Assembly: GCA_014529385.2 (NCBI GenBank) | Contig: CM043944.1 | Location: forward strand, 91,383,914-91,447,913 | Origin: Adiantum capillus-veneris | Lineage: Eukaryota; Streptophyta; Polypodiopsida; Polypodiales; Pteridaceae | DNA: 64,000 nt | Reading direction: 5' to 3' | In this document: positions 45,392 through 56,359 of the stretch, piece after piece | How the letters are laid out: every line of letters starts with the position of its first letter | Numbering within the stretch: the stretch's first letter is position 1 | Translations under genes and position numbers: made by a program | Notes under the pieces: generated by a model | The model's input: the letters and a program-made list of their open reading frames with translations, nothing else | What the model was told of the DNA's origin: nothing | The model's database searches: none

Positions 45392-46366
45392 TTGATGGAA
45401 AGAATGTTTACAAAGGGACTACCTGATCCTATCAAAGAAATGAAGATCCCATCTTCCCCATGTCAAGGGACTGAAGTCCAAAAGGTGCCGCTAAACATTG
45501 CCAAATTGATGGATTTCACGTCGTCAAAAGTTAGAACCACCATCATGTCCAAACTATATAAAGACCCTGAGCTAGTCTCAGCTCTTCGAGCCTTCCTCAA
45601 TGGAGAACTGAAGTTTGGGCTACCACAATTTGCACAGATGGATGGAGCTGGGGAGATGCCAATAGAGGAGGAACACTTAGATCCACAACCAAACCTAGAT
45701 GAGAACCTTGTTATAGAAATACATGTTAACAAGTTGGGACAATACTTTGAGGGTGATGAATCCAATGCGACCATACCAATCACTACTAAGGGATTAACTG
45801 TGAAGGGAATCCTTGATGGTGGTGTTGGGCTTAGCATTGTGACTAGAAATTGCTGGGAAACTATGGGAAGACCTCACCTTGTGACCACAACCATAGTAGT
45901 GAAGATGGCCAATGGGTCTATTGTTAAACCTATTGGGATGCTAGAAGATCTGAAGATCAAGGTCTTTGGACATAAAATAAGGATTACCTTCGTTTTTATG
46001 GATTTCTCCAAACACTCTATGGCATCGGAGATGATCTTAGGACGTCTTTTCATAAGGGAAGCAAAAATGGTGCATGAGTGGTCTAAAAACCATGTCTACT
46101 TGCAGTTCCAAGATTCTGTCATTCGAGTGGATCTTGTAACTGGTCGAGCACATCCTCTAGGAAACAGGTTTATAATTGATCATAGATCTGACACCACAGT
46201 TCACTCGGCCCCATTGCAGTATTGTTACACATGTAAATCGGACACTGATGTTGGGGAAGATTCTCCTTATATGGATGTACTACCTGGGATGACTGAGTCG
46301 GACAATGTGGATTGGGTCCACCTAGCAGCAACCATAGACACTTGGGAAAACAGAGGGACGACCTAG
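45392..46366 (+). CDS. E2 aspartic protease region
   Basis: A 324-codon open frame. ITTKGLTVKGILDGGVGLSI is the retropepsin active-site region in the DGG form common in plant Tat/Athila proteases, followed by MASEMILGRLFIREAK (ILGRxxL flap-end motif). The N-terminal 100 residues resemble the linker before protease. An RT should follow but does not: the frame ends and only short non-pol-like stretches remain before the 3' LTR. Confidence 0.75.
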   Translation: MMERMFTKGLPDPIKEMKIPSSPCQGTEVQKVPLNIAKLMDFTSSKVRTTIMSKLYKDPELVSALRAFLNGELKFGLPQFAQMDGAGEMPIEEEHLDPQPNLDENLVIEIHVNKLGQYFEGDESNATIPITTKGLTVKGILDGGVGLSIVTRNCWETMGRPHLVTTTIVVKMANGSIVKPIGMLEDLKIKVFGHKIRITFVFMDFSKHSMASEMILGRLFIREAKMVHEWSKNHVYLQFQDSVIRVDLVTGRAHPLGNRFIIDHRSDTTVHSAPLQYCYTCKSDTDVGEDSPYMDVLPGMTESDNVDWVHLAATIDTWENRGTT

Positions 46367-48754
46367 GTAACACCTGAGGGGGATGAAATGCACGTACCCT
46401 TAAATATGCTACAAGCAATGCATATAGCTTCTGACAAGACTCATCCTAATATAACGAAGAAAACATACAAGTGGGTCCCTAAATCTTCTTTAGAGACCAT
46501 AGCCAGTGCTAAAAGACATACAAGTGGGTCCCTAAATCTTCTTTAGCGACCATAGCCAGTGCTAAAAGACGGGAGCCTGGTAAGAGACGTCCCATTCGCC
46601 CCAAGAAATGTAAAGAAACATGGCGGTGGATTCCTAAACGACTATTGGAAGCCCAAGGCTACTATCAAGGAAATGATCAAATCTGGGTGCCAAAACATAG
46701 ATTGTGTTCTTACCTGTCATCTGGCCCATGTGAGCCTAATAATGTAGCTACAAAATGAATTGACGATCGTGGAAAGAAAAAAATCACATAATGCTACACA
46801 CCCGCTCCAAAGCTAGTTTGGGTACCGAAGAAAGAACTGTTCCACCTAGCTCAGGAAGGGGGGAGTCCCATGAAGCTTCTAGCTCCTTATATAATGCATC
46901 CACAGAGGTAAAAGCTTCTCTACAGGCTCCACCTACAATAGTGGACCTCCATAAAGCTACAAAGGAATCCACACCTCCCAGTATTCAAGAATCACCTAAT
47001 GAACCACTTCAAGTTCGATCCTGGGAGAGTACCTTACCACCCTTACAACTCAATAAGGCACCTATGGTAATAGAAAATTACTGGCGAAAATCCTCACCTA
47101 GTACCAACTGGAACAATTGGTTTCAAAGGGTGACGAATGGTATGATCTACCCAAGGAAGGGGGGAGTGTTTGCTGACAGTCATCATTCACTCACTCCCTT
47201 GAGATTTCTGAATTTACGGAATGTATATATAAAGCCTTATACTCACAAAAAACAAAAATAAAAAAGAGCAAGAGCAATTAGCAAACGAGTATGCACAATA
47301 AAAGTCAAAACATTGACTCAGACCTATACATTTGCATCCGGTACACTGAAACAGAAACCTATGCCATAAAACACCTTTGATCCTTATCACTCGAGTGATG
47401 GAGGGTAGGTAGAATTAGTACGATAGGAGTGTTTCTGTTTTACAGTTGAGTGATTAGCAAAGTTTTTTTTTCCCACTGATGTGCCTCCTAGAGGTATTCT
47501 TTGTGTTTCCTAGTGTGTACAGGAACATGTTGCTGTGGTTAAGATTTGGACCTTCATGGGATCTTTCTCTCGTTCACTCTTCAAATCAAGTGCAATCATC
47601 AACACAAACAGGTGTTTCTTGTCCATTAGCATGGCCCCTTATCTTTTTTGCATCCATGTTTGTCTGCTTTAATTGTGATTGATAGCATAATATTCAACAC
47701 ATTTGCTTAGTATAAAACATTAAATTCAATGTAATTTTTTGTCATAATCACTTATATAGGTTTAAAAATCAAGCAGTTTGACTAAGCTAGTTTGATCAAG
47801 CTAGGCGTTAGAGATCTTCTCTTAATACCATGGGGAATGACTTCCTAATTATCAATGGTTACTTAGGTTCTTAATCCGATTTAGGCAGCATTGTGTGAAA
47901 TGTACTAGGGCTTTCTAGTGGGCTTAGTCCCTATTGACCTTTAGCTTAAGTATTATAAAGGGAGTTTACTAGTGCGATGAGCTTGGGGAGGGTAACAGTG
48001 TTATATGACGCCCCAAAGTTACAAAATTAAAATGCTCAAAACGAACAAACAAAAAAATTAAAGTGCCACAACGTAAAATTTTAAGCTGGAAGAGAAATCT
48101 TAGCTTGATTTGGTACTCCAATCACATATATCGCCTATGGTACTAGAGCCCTAGAGGTTCCGAGTGTGGGTGCTTTTCCTTGAAAAGCAAAAAACCCAAG
48201 GCATATAAAATAAGCACACACATCAAAATTGAATCACTGCGAAAAGACTTTGGGGGGTGAAAGAAAAGGTAATCAGTCAGGTGATGATTTCATGAGAAAT
48301 TCCTTTTATCGTAGCTTAACTACAAGGTCTTCTAGGTATAGCCTCTAGTCAGCCCTCGGACATGAAATACTTGGCTCTCGCAATTAAACAACTTAATTGA
48401 CCAAAGAAAATTGAGAAGCTTGCCCATGGTACTAATAGTCGATCTTTAGTGCCTTTCAACCATTAAATTAGCGACCCCATACTTGTTCAATTTTTTACCT
48501 TTACAATTGTTTATGTGTTTGATTATATTGCAATTTAATGTTTATTGTTGACAAATGGTTTAGAATTATGCTACCAATCAATTTGTCTGCCTAAAGCTGC
48601 ATATGCTTTTTAATTGTATATGAGAATGCAATTATTGTGCCAATGTTGTTTGATTTTGCAATGATTGAAGAAGGCTAAGGACATTTATCTCAAATGCTCT
48701 TCCACCTCAACGAATGACCTTCAACTCAATAGCTTCCGAGGACGGAATCTACAT
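46367..48754 (+). other. E2 post-protease region without recognisable pol
   Basis: Includes a 53-bp tandem duplication (units at 46,464 and 46,517) and four recurrences of a W(V/I)PKxxL peptide motif (YKWVPKSSL, WRWIPKRLL, IWVPKHRL, LVWVPKKEL) across 46,440-46,860 in one or another frame. The remainder, 47,270-48,750, is AT-rich with no frame I can support. Confidence 0.5.
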
Positions 48755-48768
48755 CAGGAAGGGGGACA
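48755..48768 (+). promoter_or_regulatory. E2 polypurine tract
   Basis: AGGAAGGGGGACA abuts the TGTTAACC start of the 3' LTR. Confidence 0.75.
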
Positions 48769-49065
48769 TGTTAACCCTCACGGCTCACGGACACCTTATC
48801 ACCTACGACAGACGTTGTATTATTTACTTGGTAGATTCAGGTATCGGGCTTGTTGGTCCAATAGGAAAAGGGTAAGAGTGATCGTCGATGAGAGGCGCAC
48901 TCTAACTGGAACATTCAAGGGATTAGTTGGCTAAGCATGGGCGCCCAAGTGTGAATGGGCAAGCTTATATAAAAGTCAACTAATCCTAAAATTCACTCAT
49001 TCTCTCATTTGTGCAATTGAAGAGTGCTCTTGCTCCATCTCCGTCTTCTTCTTCTTCATCTCCTT

Positions 49066-49128
<63 letters not shown>

Positions 49129-49138
49129 AGAGAGAGAG

Positions 49139-49178
<40 letters not shown>

Positions 49179-49413
49179 ATCGAGCATTGCGGCGGCACGA
49201 CGATGGCGAGGCGGTTGAGCGCGGCGTAGCGGCATCTCCCTCTTCTTCGCGGCAAGGAATCCTGCACGATAGCAAGCGTAGAGCGGTGAATGGCACACCA
49301 TCGCCACCTTTGAGCTTACTAGTTTAGGCTTGTTGTGTGCTTGGAACCATTTGTGGCTCGCACACAGTGTATCGTCAAGTTCCTTGCATTGACACGTGCG
49401 ACATACGCACACA
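48769..49413 (+). repeat. E2 3' LTR
   Basis: 645 bp, TGTTAACC...CGCACACA, followed by ACTCC. It holds a long GT-GA-GT microsatellite (49,065-49,173), largely explaining the length difference to the 563-bp 5' LTR. Confidence 0.9.
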
Positions 49414-49418
49414 ACTCC
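49414..49418. repeat. E2 target-site duplication, right copy (ACTCC)
   Basis: Same five bases as at 30,392. Removing E2 rejoins E1's RT between its EDRS and KTTF codons. Confidence 0.9.
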
Positions 49419-49713
49419 GGTCCTCAGTAGCAATTTGTAATTGGTTATAGCCACTATAACCATCCATAAAGCTATACATCTCATATCCTGCAATTTCATC
49501 AAGCAACATATCCGTGAAGGATAATGGAAATGGATCCTTAATTGTTTGAGCGTTCTGCTTCCTATAATCCATACACACTCTAAGATTTCCATTCTTCTTG
49601 GGTACCACCACAATAGGGAACAGCCAGTCACTACTGGCTACTTCAGTAATGAATCCAGCCTTTAGAAGGTTATCAATCTCCTCCTTGACCTTCTTAGCAT
49701 AATTTGGATTCAT
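49419..49713 (-). pseudogene. E1 reverse transcriptase, N-terminal half
   Basis: KVKEEIDNLLKAGFITEVAS, VVPKKNGNLRVCMDYRKQNA, FTDMLLDEIAGYEMYSFMDG and YSGYNQLQIATEDRS are the Ty3 RT fingers and palm up to the break. The reading then runs into E2's LTR. Confidence 0.88.
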
Positions 49714-50355
49714 TCGGTATCACTGCAATCGTACTGGTCTGGCATCTGGTTTCAATGGTATTCGATGTTGACATACCTCTGGATCTACTCCTTTAAGATC
49801 AGTATGTTCCCATGCGAACACATCCTTGTACTGTTGGAACGTATGTCGGGCCTTCTCTTTCATCTTAGGATTCAGATGTTTATTGACCTTGATCAATCTA
49901 GGATTTTTCTCATAACCTAAATTCCATTTCTCTATTTTGTAATCATCTGAAAGTAACTAGTTAGGCCCTCCGCCCTTTCTCTTGGTTGACTCCTTAGTGT
50001 AATCCCAAGACGGTCCCCTGAGCTCTGAACTGCTATTCTGATTTCCAGTAACTTCTTGAGAGTGTTCAGAACCCACTGGTGCACTGGAATCAACTGGTTC
50101 TTCTGGCCTTCCAGTCAGCTGAACTGGCTGTTCTCCAGAGTTCTGCTCAATGAATTGGTCTGGAAATTGCTTTGTTTTCTTTTTAGGCTGATCTTTGTCT
50201 AGTAGCACTGCGTTGAGATCTATCTCGGTTAACGAAAAATATTCTTTGCTACCAGCATTCTCTCAATTTTCTTCACCTTATACTTCTGACAAAGCTCTTT
50301 AGGTCTCAGCTCCTTTCTCCAGGTCCTAGTGTTGTTCGTCTGAATTTGAATTCTA

Positions 50356-50677
50356 CTACTGGCACCTTGTATTTTTCAGAGTCTGATTAGCATAGTTGTG
50401 AACAGCCTGTGCCGTTTGCAGCCATGGGCACCCCAGTAACATCCCATACGCACCTTGCACATCTAATACTAGGAAGCTAGTTTTGAACTTTTCTTTTCTC
50501 ACTCTTATCTGCATACTCTCTATCATACCAGTTGCCTGCACTACTCGATGGTCCCCCATTCAAAATTTGTAAGGTGCTGGTTTCAAATTTGTAATTCCCA
50601 TCCTTTGCTGAAGATGTGCCCCTAGGATGTTTACTCCTGCTCCTCCATCCAGTATGACACCACATAGTGGCTCCCAC
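50356..50677 (-). pseudogene. E1 protease remnant
   Basis: SFLVLDVQGAYGMLLGCPWL matches the region after the retropepsin active site. The neighbouring stretch in another frame (50,477-50,677) holds the upstream part. The active-site triplet was not seen clearly. A separate stretch at 49,957-50,208 is a Gln/Ser/Glu-rich linker between protease and RT. Confidence 0.55.
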
Positions 50678-50708
50678 TGTTTCCTAACTTTATAATCTAC
50701 CTGGATCA

Positions 50709-51500
50709 TCAGCACTTCATCATCTCTGACAGCAGCCAAGGCAACCGTTCTGGCTTTTGCCTCAGCCTTCCTTCGTTGTCTGATGAATTTGCTGCTTCAG
50801 GCAAAGTTTTTCTAATGTCCTCTAACTCCACTGTGAATTTCTGAAATTTTTCACAAATCTTGACATGAATTTCCTCCTTCTCATGATCAGAGTTGTTATT
50901 AGAACTTGAAGAATTGGTAGTATCTGCACAATACCATTCCTTTGTTCTAGTGCTTTCAGCTCCCTTATCAGTCTCTAACTCTTCCATCAGTCCCTGAACT
51001 ACAGCCAACATGGTCTCAAGCATTCCAGACCTTGACGGATCTCGTTGTGCTTTCTCAGAAGACTGGGCTGGTATCTTCTGAATGAACTGAGCATCAGAAT
51101 TCTCTAGCTGCTCTGGCAGCTTCTTGGCTAAATCCTCTGTGATTTTCGTCGTCAATTCTCTCTGCTCCTGCCATTCATCAACCACCTTTTCTTTACCCTT
51201 GGCCTTCCACACCTCTCTCTACTGAGCCCATTTGCTCCTTTTAGGAGTGACTGGTTTTTCTGGGTTATCTGGGATTTCCTCAATAACCACCCCTTTGCTG
51301 CATGTAACTGATCGTATAGGAACTAGTTTTGGGGCCTTCGCCTCAGTAGCCGCAGTAACAGGTGTTTCTGAACATTGAGCCGCGAATGCCATAGTTGTTC
51401 CATAGATGGCCGTAGGCTTTGCAGTAAGTACACTGTGGACATTCATTGGAAACATGATCTTTGGATTTACACTTTGAACACCAAGTTTCCATTCTTCTCA
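50709..51500 (-). pseudogene. E1 gag C-terminal part with a zinc knuckle
   Basis: Near 51,452-51,493 the minus strand encodes CSKCKSKDHVSNEC, a CX2CX4HX4C knuckle, followed by linker-like, Glu/Lys-rich stretches at 51,219-51,455 and 50,709-51,212. Upstream capsid sequence is absent. Confidence 0.6.
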
Positions 51501-51590
51501 CTGGTTGTTGGTCTGGCTGATTTCAGCAATCTGTCAGGCCATCTCATCAAGAGATTGGAGCTAATCTCTTTAGATAGCTAATTCCAGTGT

Positions 51591-52100
51591 TAAAATTTAT
51601 AGCTACTGGTAAGTCGTCAGTTCAGTCAATGAAACTGAAATAGAAGATGGAAACTGAACTAGAATAGTTAACTGAATTGAATTACTCTACTGGGATGAGA
51701 AATAGACTAAATGATTGGAAAAGTGTTTCTAAATTCAGATTCATAGTTTATGAAGAATGAGTACAAGGTATAACAGATTGAAGCACAATTGACTACTGTA
51801 GTAATGATTACAGAGTAGAATTACAAGTGAAGAGATTGTAGCTTAGGAATAGCTTTGGAGACTAAAACCAAGAGACTAAGAGTAAGAAGTCAAAAAACAA
51901 GCAGCTCAATTACAATGTAATGGGTCCTATTCATAGCCTCTCAAAGTTACTATGGTAACTACCGTGGTAATTACTGACCGGTCCATTGTTCGGCTTCCAG
52001 GACACAGTTCCCGCTTGTTGAGACTATCTTCGCCATCTACATCTCTACTGGGACAAGAAACGGGCTGAATGACTGGAAAAGTGTTTTAGATTCAGATTCA
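51591..52100. other. Unassigned AT-rich segment, possible LTR remnant
   Basis: No coding. Starts TGTTAAAATTTATAGC and has a minus-strand TATA-like CTATGAATAGGACC near 51,930, both LTR-like, but no second copy or target duplication was found. A sequence of about 50 bp (CTACTGGGATGAGAAATAGA and following) recurs in altered form at about 52,045. Confidence 0.3.
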
Positions 52101-53660
52101 GATTTAGGTTTGCATCATGAAGTTCTTGAGGCTTTGTGATCCATTTGTAGGATGAATGGAGTCCCCAAGAGATAGTGTTTCCACGTGTTTAGGGCATATA
52201 GAATAGAAAGTAGCTCTTTTTTGTATTTGCCCCATCCTCACTTATCAAAGTTGAGTCTTTGACTCTCATATGCTATGGCATGCCCTTCTTGAAGAAAAAT
52301 AGCTCCAAGGCAATTACCACAAACATCACATTGGACCTCAAATGGCTTTGAGAGATCTAGTAGTGTGAGCACACATTGAGAGATAAGATTCTCCTTAAGC
52401 TTCTTCAAAATCTTCTTGCACTTTTGCAGTCCATGAATACTTAACGCTCTTTTTTTAAAGATTCATGTAATGCGCTTGCTATTAGCGAGAATTATTTTAA
52501 TGAAGCATCTATAGTATGCACACATAACTATGAAGCTTCGTACCTCCTGTACATTCCTTGGATTAGGCCATAGTTTTATTATCTCTAACTTTGTTGGATC
52601 CATACGGGTGCCATCTTTAGAGATAATGTGACCTAAATATTGAATCTCTTGTACAAAAAAATCACTTTTCTTTTGATTAATGAAAATGTTACTCTCTCTC
52701 ACAACTTAAGAGATTACCTGGAGGTGTCGCTTGTACTCTTCAAGAGAATTTGAATGGCCTGAAGATTTTTGTCCATCATGAGTTTGAATGCATCTGAAGC
52801 ATTTGTCAAGCCAAAACTTGTAAAGTATCAAATAGATATTCTACCCGCGGCACGGGAAATTTATTTTTGATAGTGATCTTATTTAGTGCTCTATAGTCTA
52901 CACACATGTGATATGTGTCGTCTTTCTTTTGCACTAAAAGAAATGGTGAACAAAATGGAGAGAAGCTAGACCTCACCATCCCTTTTTCCACCAATTCATG
53001 CACTTGCCTCATGATCTCCTCTTGTTGAGCTTGTGAAACTTGATAAAGAGGCTTGTTAGGCACTGAGCTTCCTGATAGGAGCTCAATTGCATGGTCATCA
53101 TCCCTCATTTTAGAGGTAGCTCACTAGGGATGTTATCAATGAGAACATCTTGGGATCCATTTAGGAAATTAGACAACTCTAATTCCTCTTGATTCCCTTT
53201 ATTGCAAGGATATGGTGTTCCCCGACTCATTAGCATCTATGTACATGCTCTTTTCCCTATAGATGAAGTAGATTCTCCTTTCAAGGAAATTCATGCTGGA
53301 AGCCATGTGGTTAAACCATGGTGCCCCAACGATAACATTCTCATGTTTCCACGGCTGGAATTGGTTAATTATAGAGAGTAGTGGAGTGAGTTTAGCATAG
53401 TGAATTTTCCGAAGGATAGCTCCTTTCGGACTTCTTATGGCTCTATAATGGTAAAGCCGTAGGCAAGTCTAAAAAAACTCCATTATTAAGACCAAATCTC
53501 TCGAGGTATGCATCATATCCCACATAGTGGGATCAACAAAACCGATAATAGATCCCAGTCTCACTTACCCTATTATAATTAATAAAATCAACCATTAATA
53601 GGCTACTTAAGGACCTCTCTTCTTAAGCAAGAAAAGAGAAACCAAATGCTCTGATACCAA
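52100..53660 (-). mobile_element. E4: Ty3/gypsy fragment (primer site, protease, RT, RNase H)
   Basis: Minus strand from right to left: primer site at 53,648, then a protease-tail region near 53,220-53,400 (HENVIVGAPWFNHMASSMNF), RT N-terminus 52,806-53,108 (VHELVEKGMVRSSFSPFCSP, FLLVQKKDDTYHMCVDYRAL), RT C-terminal end 52,463-52,702 (INQKKSDFFVQEIQYLGHII) and RNase H about 52,100-52,440 (SKPFEVQCDVCGNCLGAIFL). The RT catalytic centre is missing between the two RT pieces, gag is absent, and the left end is truncated. Confidence 0.8.
53648..53659 (-). promoter_or_regulatory. E4 primer binding site (tRNA-iMet type)
   Basis: Minus strand TGGTATCAGAGC, the standard initiator-Met complementary site, one base from the presumed LTR edge (TGTAATGG at 53,661). 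Confidence 0.85.
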
Positions 53661-53840
53661 TGTAATGGAAATGGCCTATGAACTTTGAGAGTAGTAGAAT
53701 TAGGAAATTAGATAAAGCACTTTTGTGAGATTACTTTGTGAGCATACCAATGTAATGGAAATGGCCTATGAACTTTGAGAGTAGTGGAATTAGGAAATTA
53801 GATAAAGCACTTTTGTGAGATTGCTTTGTGAGCATAGCGG
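53661..53840 (-). repeat. E4 LTR end with a 90-bp tandem duplication
   Basis: TGTAATGGAAATGGCC starts at 53,661 and again at 53,751; the two 90-bp copies differ at two or three bases. The outer limit of the LTR was not found. Confidence 0.7.
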
Positions 53841-55380
53841 GTGAACTTAATTGATGGTAACAACATAAACATGGTACTTAGTTAACTTGGCATGAACAAT
53901 ACTTTTGCAAGAGAGAGAGTTTAGAGAACATGACAGCAATTGAGGACCGGATTCGTACGGAGCCGGCGGTCCCCCCTCCAATAGGCATTTGTATTATAGT
54001 TTCTCCCATAAATAGAGACTTGGTACAATACAATCTTTGTGTTCCTTGACCTTAGTGATGCGATGAAAATGGAAAGCTTCATGCATCACAAGCATAACAT
54101 AAACTTTGTAGAAAGCATTAACTATTCCAAGCCTCAGTCCCAAGACCTCAAACACCTTCGAAGGTGGAGAGAGCTAGCGGGGAATGAGGGTAGGGAAAGG
54201 GAAGAGGAAGAGGAAGAAGAAACATTCCATAGGAAAAAGAAATAGTTCCTCACTTATCATCACTCTTCTTGCTAGCAGACATAATAGCATAGTAATGAAG
54301 ATGGAGAAGATGGCAAGCTTAAGCATGAACCTCTTGCGGCATTTCTGCTAGAGTTTTGGAACGCCCTAGGCGAGGACCTCCTTGTAGAGCATTTTGGGTG
54401 TTTGTAGCAACAAAGCCAAAGGCAGCAGGTGTTCTCGCGAAGGGTTGATTCGAAAGTGCCCTCCAGTGATAGTCTTCATCAGCTCAGCTATGAAAACTTC
54501 ATTGTCCAATTACTCAGTTAGCTACTTTGGTACTAATAAGGTTGGGGAACTTGTTGAGGACTATGAGATGGTGGCTAGGGCATTATGCTTGCAAATCATG
54601 AAGGAAAAGTTGGGAGTCTAATGATCTCAGCTATTTTCTCACTGAGCAAGAAGCCGTCTTAGTCTCCAAATGCAAAGTTTGGATTTTTCGAAAGTGATAA
54701 AGGCAAGTGTAACGAGAACCGTAGAGACTATAGAGATCGACATGGCTCACATGGTGCTGGCTATAGTCACCTCAGTTGTAGGTTTATTGCCTGGTGGTCT
54801 TTGTCACAACATGCTTAAGCCAAAAAGAGGCATGTAAGCAACAAATAGAGGCGATTGAGTTGGAGTTCATCGGTGTTTGAACCTATGTGTTTGAGTTCAG
54901 TACATTGCATCTAGCAAGGAACCAACATGACATACACAAAACACTATGGATGTGCATACAATCTATTATTGTTGGCCGTGAAATTATAAATAGGTTATGT
55001 TCCAATGTTCATTATCTTGTAAAATCTTGAACGTGATGTGTTCATAGTTCATAGTTCAACTTTCTATGAGGCGGCCAATGCTCAAGTTGGCATTCTTTTG
55101 GGTGACAGGTTGGTGTTTGCAAGTCCAAGGCGTATCACCATGGTTTACATTTGTCCACTATGAGTTGCATAGATTCCAAGTGTGGGTCATCCTTGTATTA
55201 GGAAGACACATGCATTAATTAGAAGGCAAATCTATTAGTCACATTTGCATTAAGACGCGTTACATTGCCAAAAGTGTTAGTGACGAAGGAAAAGTGTTAG
55301 TGACGAAGGAAAAGTGGCTTAAGATAGTGGGCTCTAGCATGCTTTACAGATCCCTAATAGAAAATGGGAGGGCACCTTTC
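53841..55380. other. Repeat-derived spacer, no supported gene
   Basis: Probably includes the rest of the E4 LTR. A 75-codon plus-strand frame at 54,394-54,621 has protein-like text (SYFGTNKVGELVEDYEMVAR) but matches nothing I know. A 20-bp direct duplication (AAAAGTGTTAGTGACGAAGG) lies at about 55,270-55,310. Confidence 0.4.
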
Positions 55381-55384
55381 TAGA

Positions 55385-55590
55385 TTTTTTATTGGGTCTA
55401 CCTACTTCGAATCACGGCCAGGTAGTTATTGAACACTTAACCAAATATGTGCAAGCTTATTATAGAAGCAATGTCCCAGTGTTTGCTCTTAACCAAGCAA
55501 AATCCGCACATATACACTCAAATTGTGAGCAAATACTATGTTCAAAGACTCATCCCATAAATAGTGATGTGAATCTGGCAACTCTATAAA
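55385..55590 (+). pseudogene. Ty3-type integrase core fragment
   Basis: DFLLGLPTSNHGQVVIEHLT followed by KYVQAYY matches the start of the Ty3 integrase catalytic core (D.i.GLP.S.....I.VV.DrlTKya), with a few residues missing after SNHG. The remaining 40 codons do not align clearly. It lies on the strand opposite to E4, so it belongs to another, otherwise lost, element. Confidence 0.6.
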
Positions 55591-56359
55591 GACTATGGTC
55601 AAAGCTCCCAAATTAGCAAGACTATTCGTGGGGAATGTGTGTACATTATATAACCCTCTTACGAATATTGTTAGTAGCTATCACACCAGGAAGGTTGATG
55701 GCCATTTTTGGAAATGAGTATTCCAAAATTTGGATACTTTTACAATCTCAGTATAGATGATTATCCTTTTTGCTTGATAGTCGAATTGAGCATGTCTTGA
55801 AGCAGCTTCTAATATCGAATTGCAGACAGCTTCAAGCTTTATCACACAGAATTTGGCCCACAAATACCAACGTACTACCAAAGTCACTTAAAGAATAGGC
55901 AACTTCAAAACTCTCAAAATCAAAGCTTTGAGCAGCCTTTACTTGAATACCACCATTCACAAAAGGACTTGGAGCCTATTCAGCAACCCAACAACTTGAT
56001 GTGGCGTGAACACTTGAGATTCCTGTATGGCAAAAAACATGGGCTCTTGAAGCCTGCTTACCACAAAAAAGAATCAAAAGAGTGGTGAGACAAAGTTCAC
56101 AAACAAGCTGCGTTGATAACAGAATGTGTTGCTATCCAGAGCTAAATCGCTATAACCACACGAGGATGCTGCACATTCACTTTCGGGAACCAAAATCACA
56201 ATGCCTCAGTTGGTGCTAGATAACCATTACAATGTGTTGTTGGCTCCGCCGTGTAGCAACAGCACCTGCAAAGCTTGCTTTCGCCTTTCAATCTTCATTA
56301 AAAATCTTACTCAAAGAAGAGAACGAGCAGGCTTTTAATTCCCACGTACTTCTTCTTGT
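55591..56359. other. Spacer downstream of the PIF1-like gene
   Basis: AT-rich, no supported frame, no repeat seen; includes the 3' flank of the helicase. Confidence 0.4.

Larger units (their letters stand above)
30397..49413 (+). mobile_element. E2: gag-protease LTR element without RT (interrupted by E3)
   Basis: A plus-strand LTR element with TG...CA LTRs, TSD ACTCC, a tRNA-Asp-type primer site (41,051), gag and aspartic protease coding, a polypurine tract and a 3' LTR. Without the nested E3 it is about 8.9 kb. No RT, RNase H or integrase is recognisable between 46,366 and 48,755, so it is non-autonomous, comparable to plant TR-GAG elements but retaining protease. The LTRs differ by roughly 6-7% outside the microsatellite by eye, so it is older than E3. 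Confidence 0.88.
49414..51590 (-). mobile_element. E1: decayed Ty3/gypsy element, 5' portion (gag C-terminus to RT)
   Basis: Minus-strand remnants of gag end, protease and the first half of RT. The capsid part of gag and a clear primer site are missing, and the sequence changes character at about 51,590. It continues at 30,396 beyond E2. Confidence 0.82.

Noticed and set aside
48986-49631. ORFs rich in His-Thr or Cys-Val at the GT/GA tract
   Set aside because: Translation of a microsatellite; the longest one simply joins E1 RT sequence to E2 LTR.
51593-52042. Solo LTR (TGTTAAAA...CTACA)
   Set aside because: The TG/CA ends and a TATA-like box fit, but flanking bases do not form a target duplication and no second copy is present.
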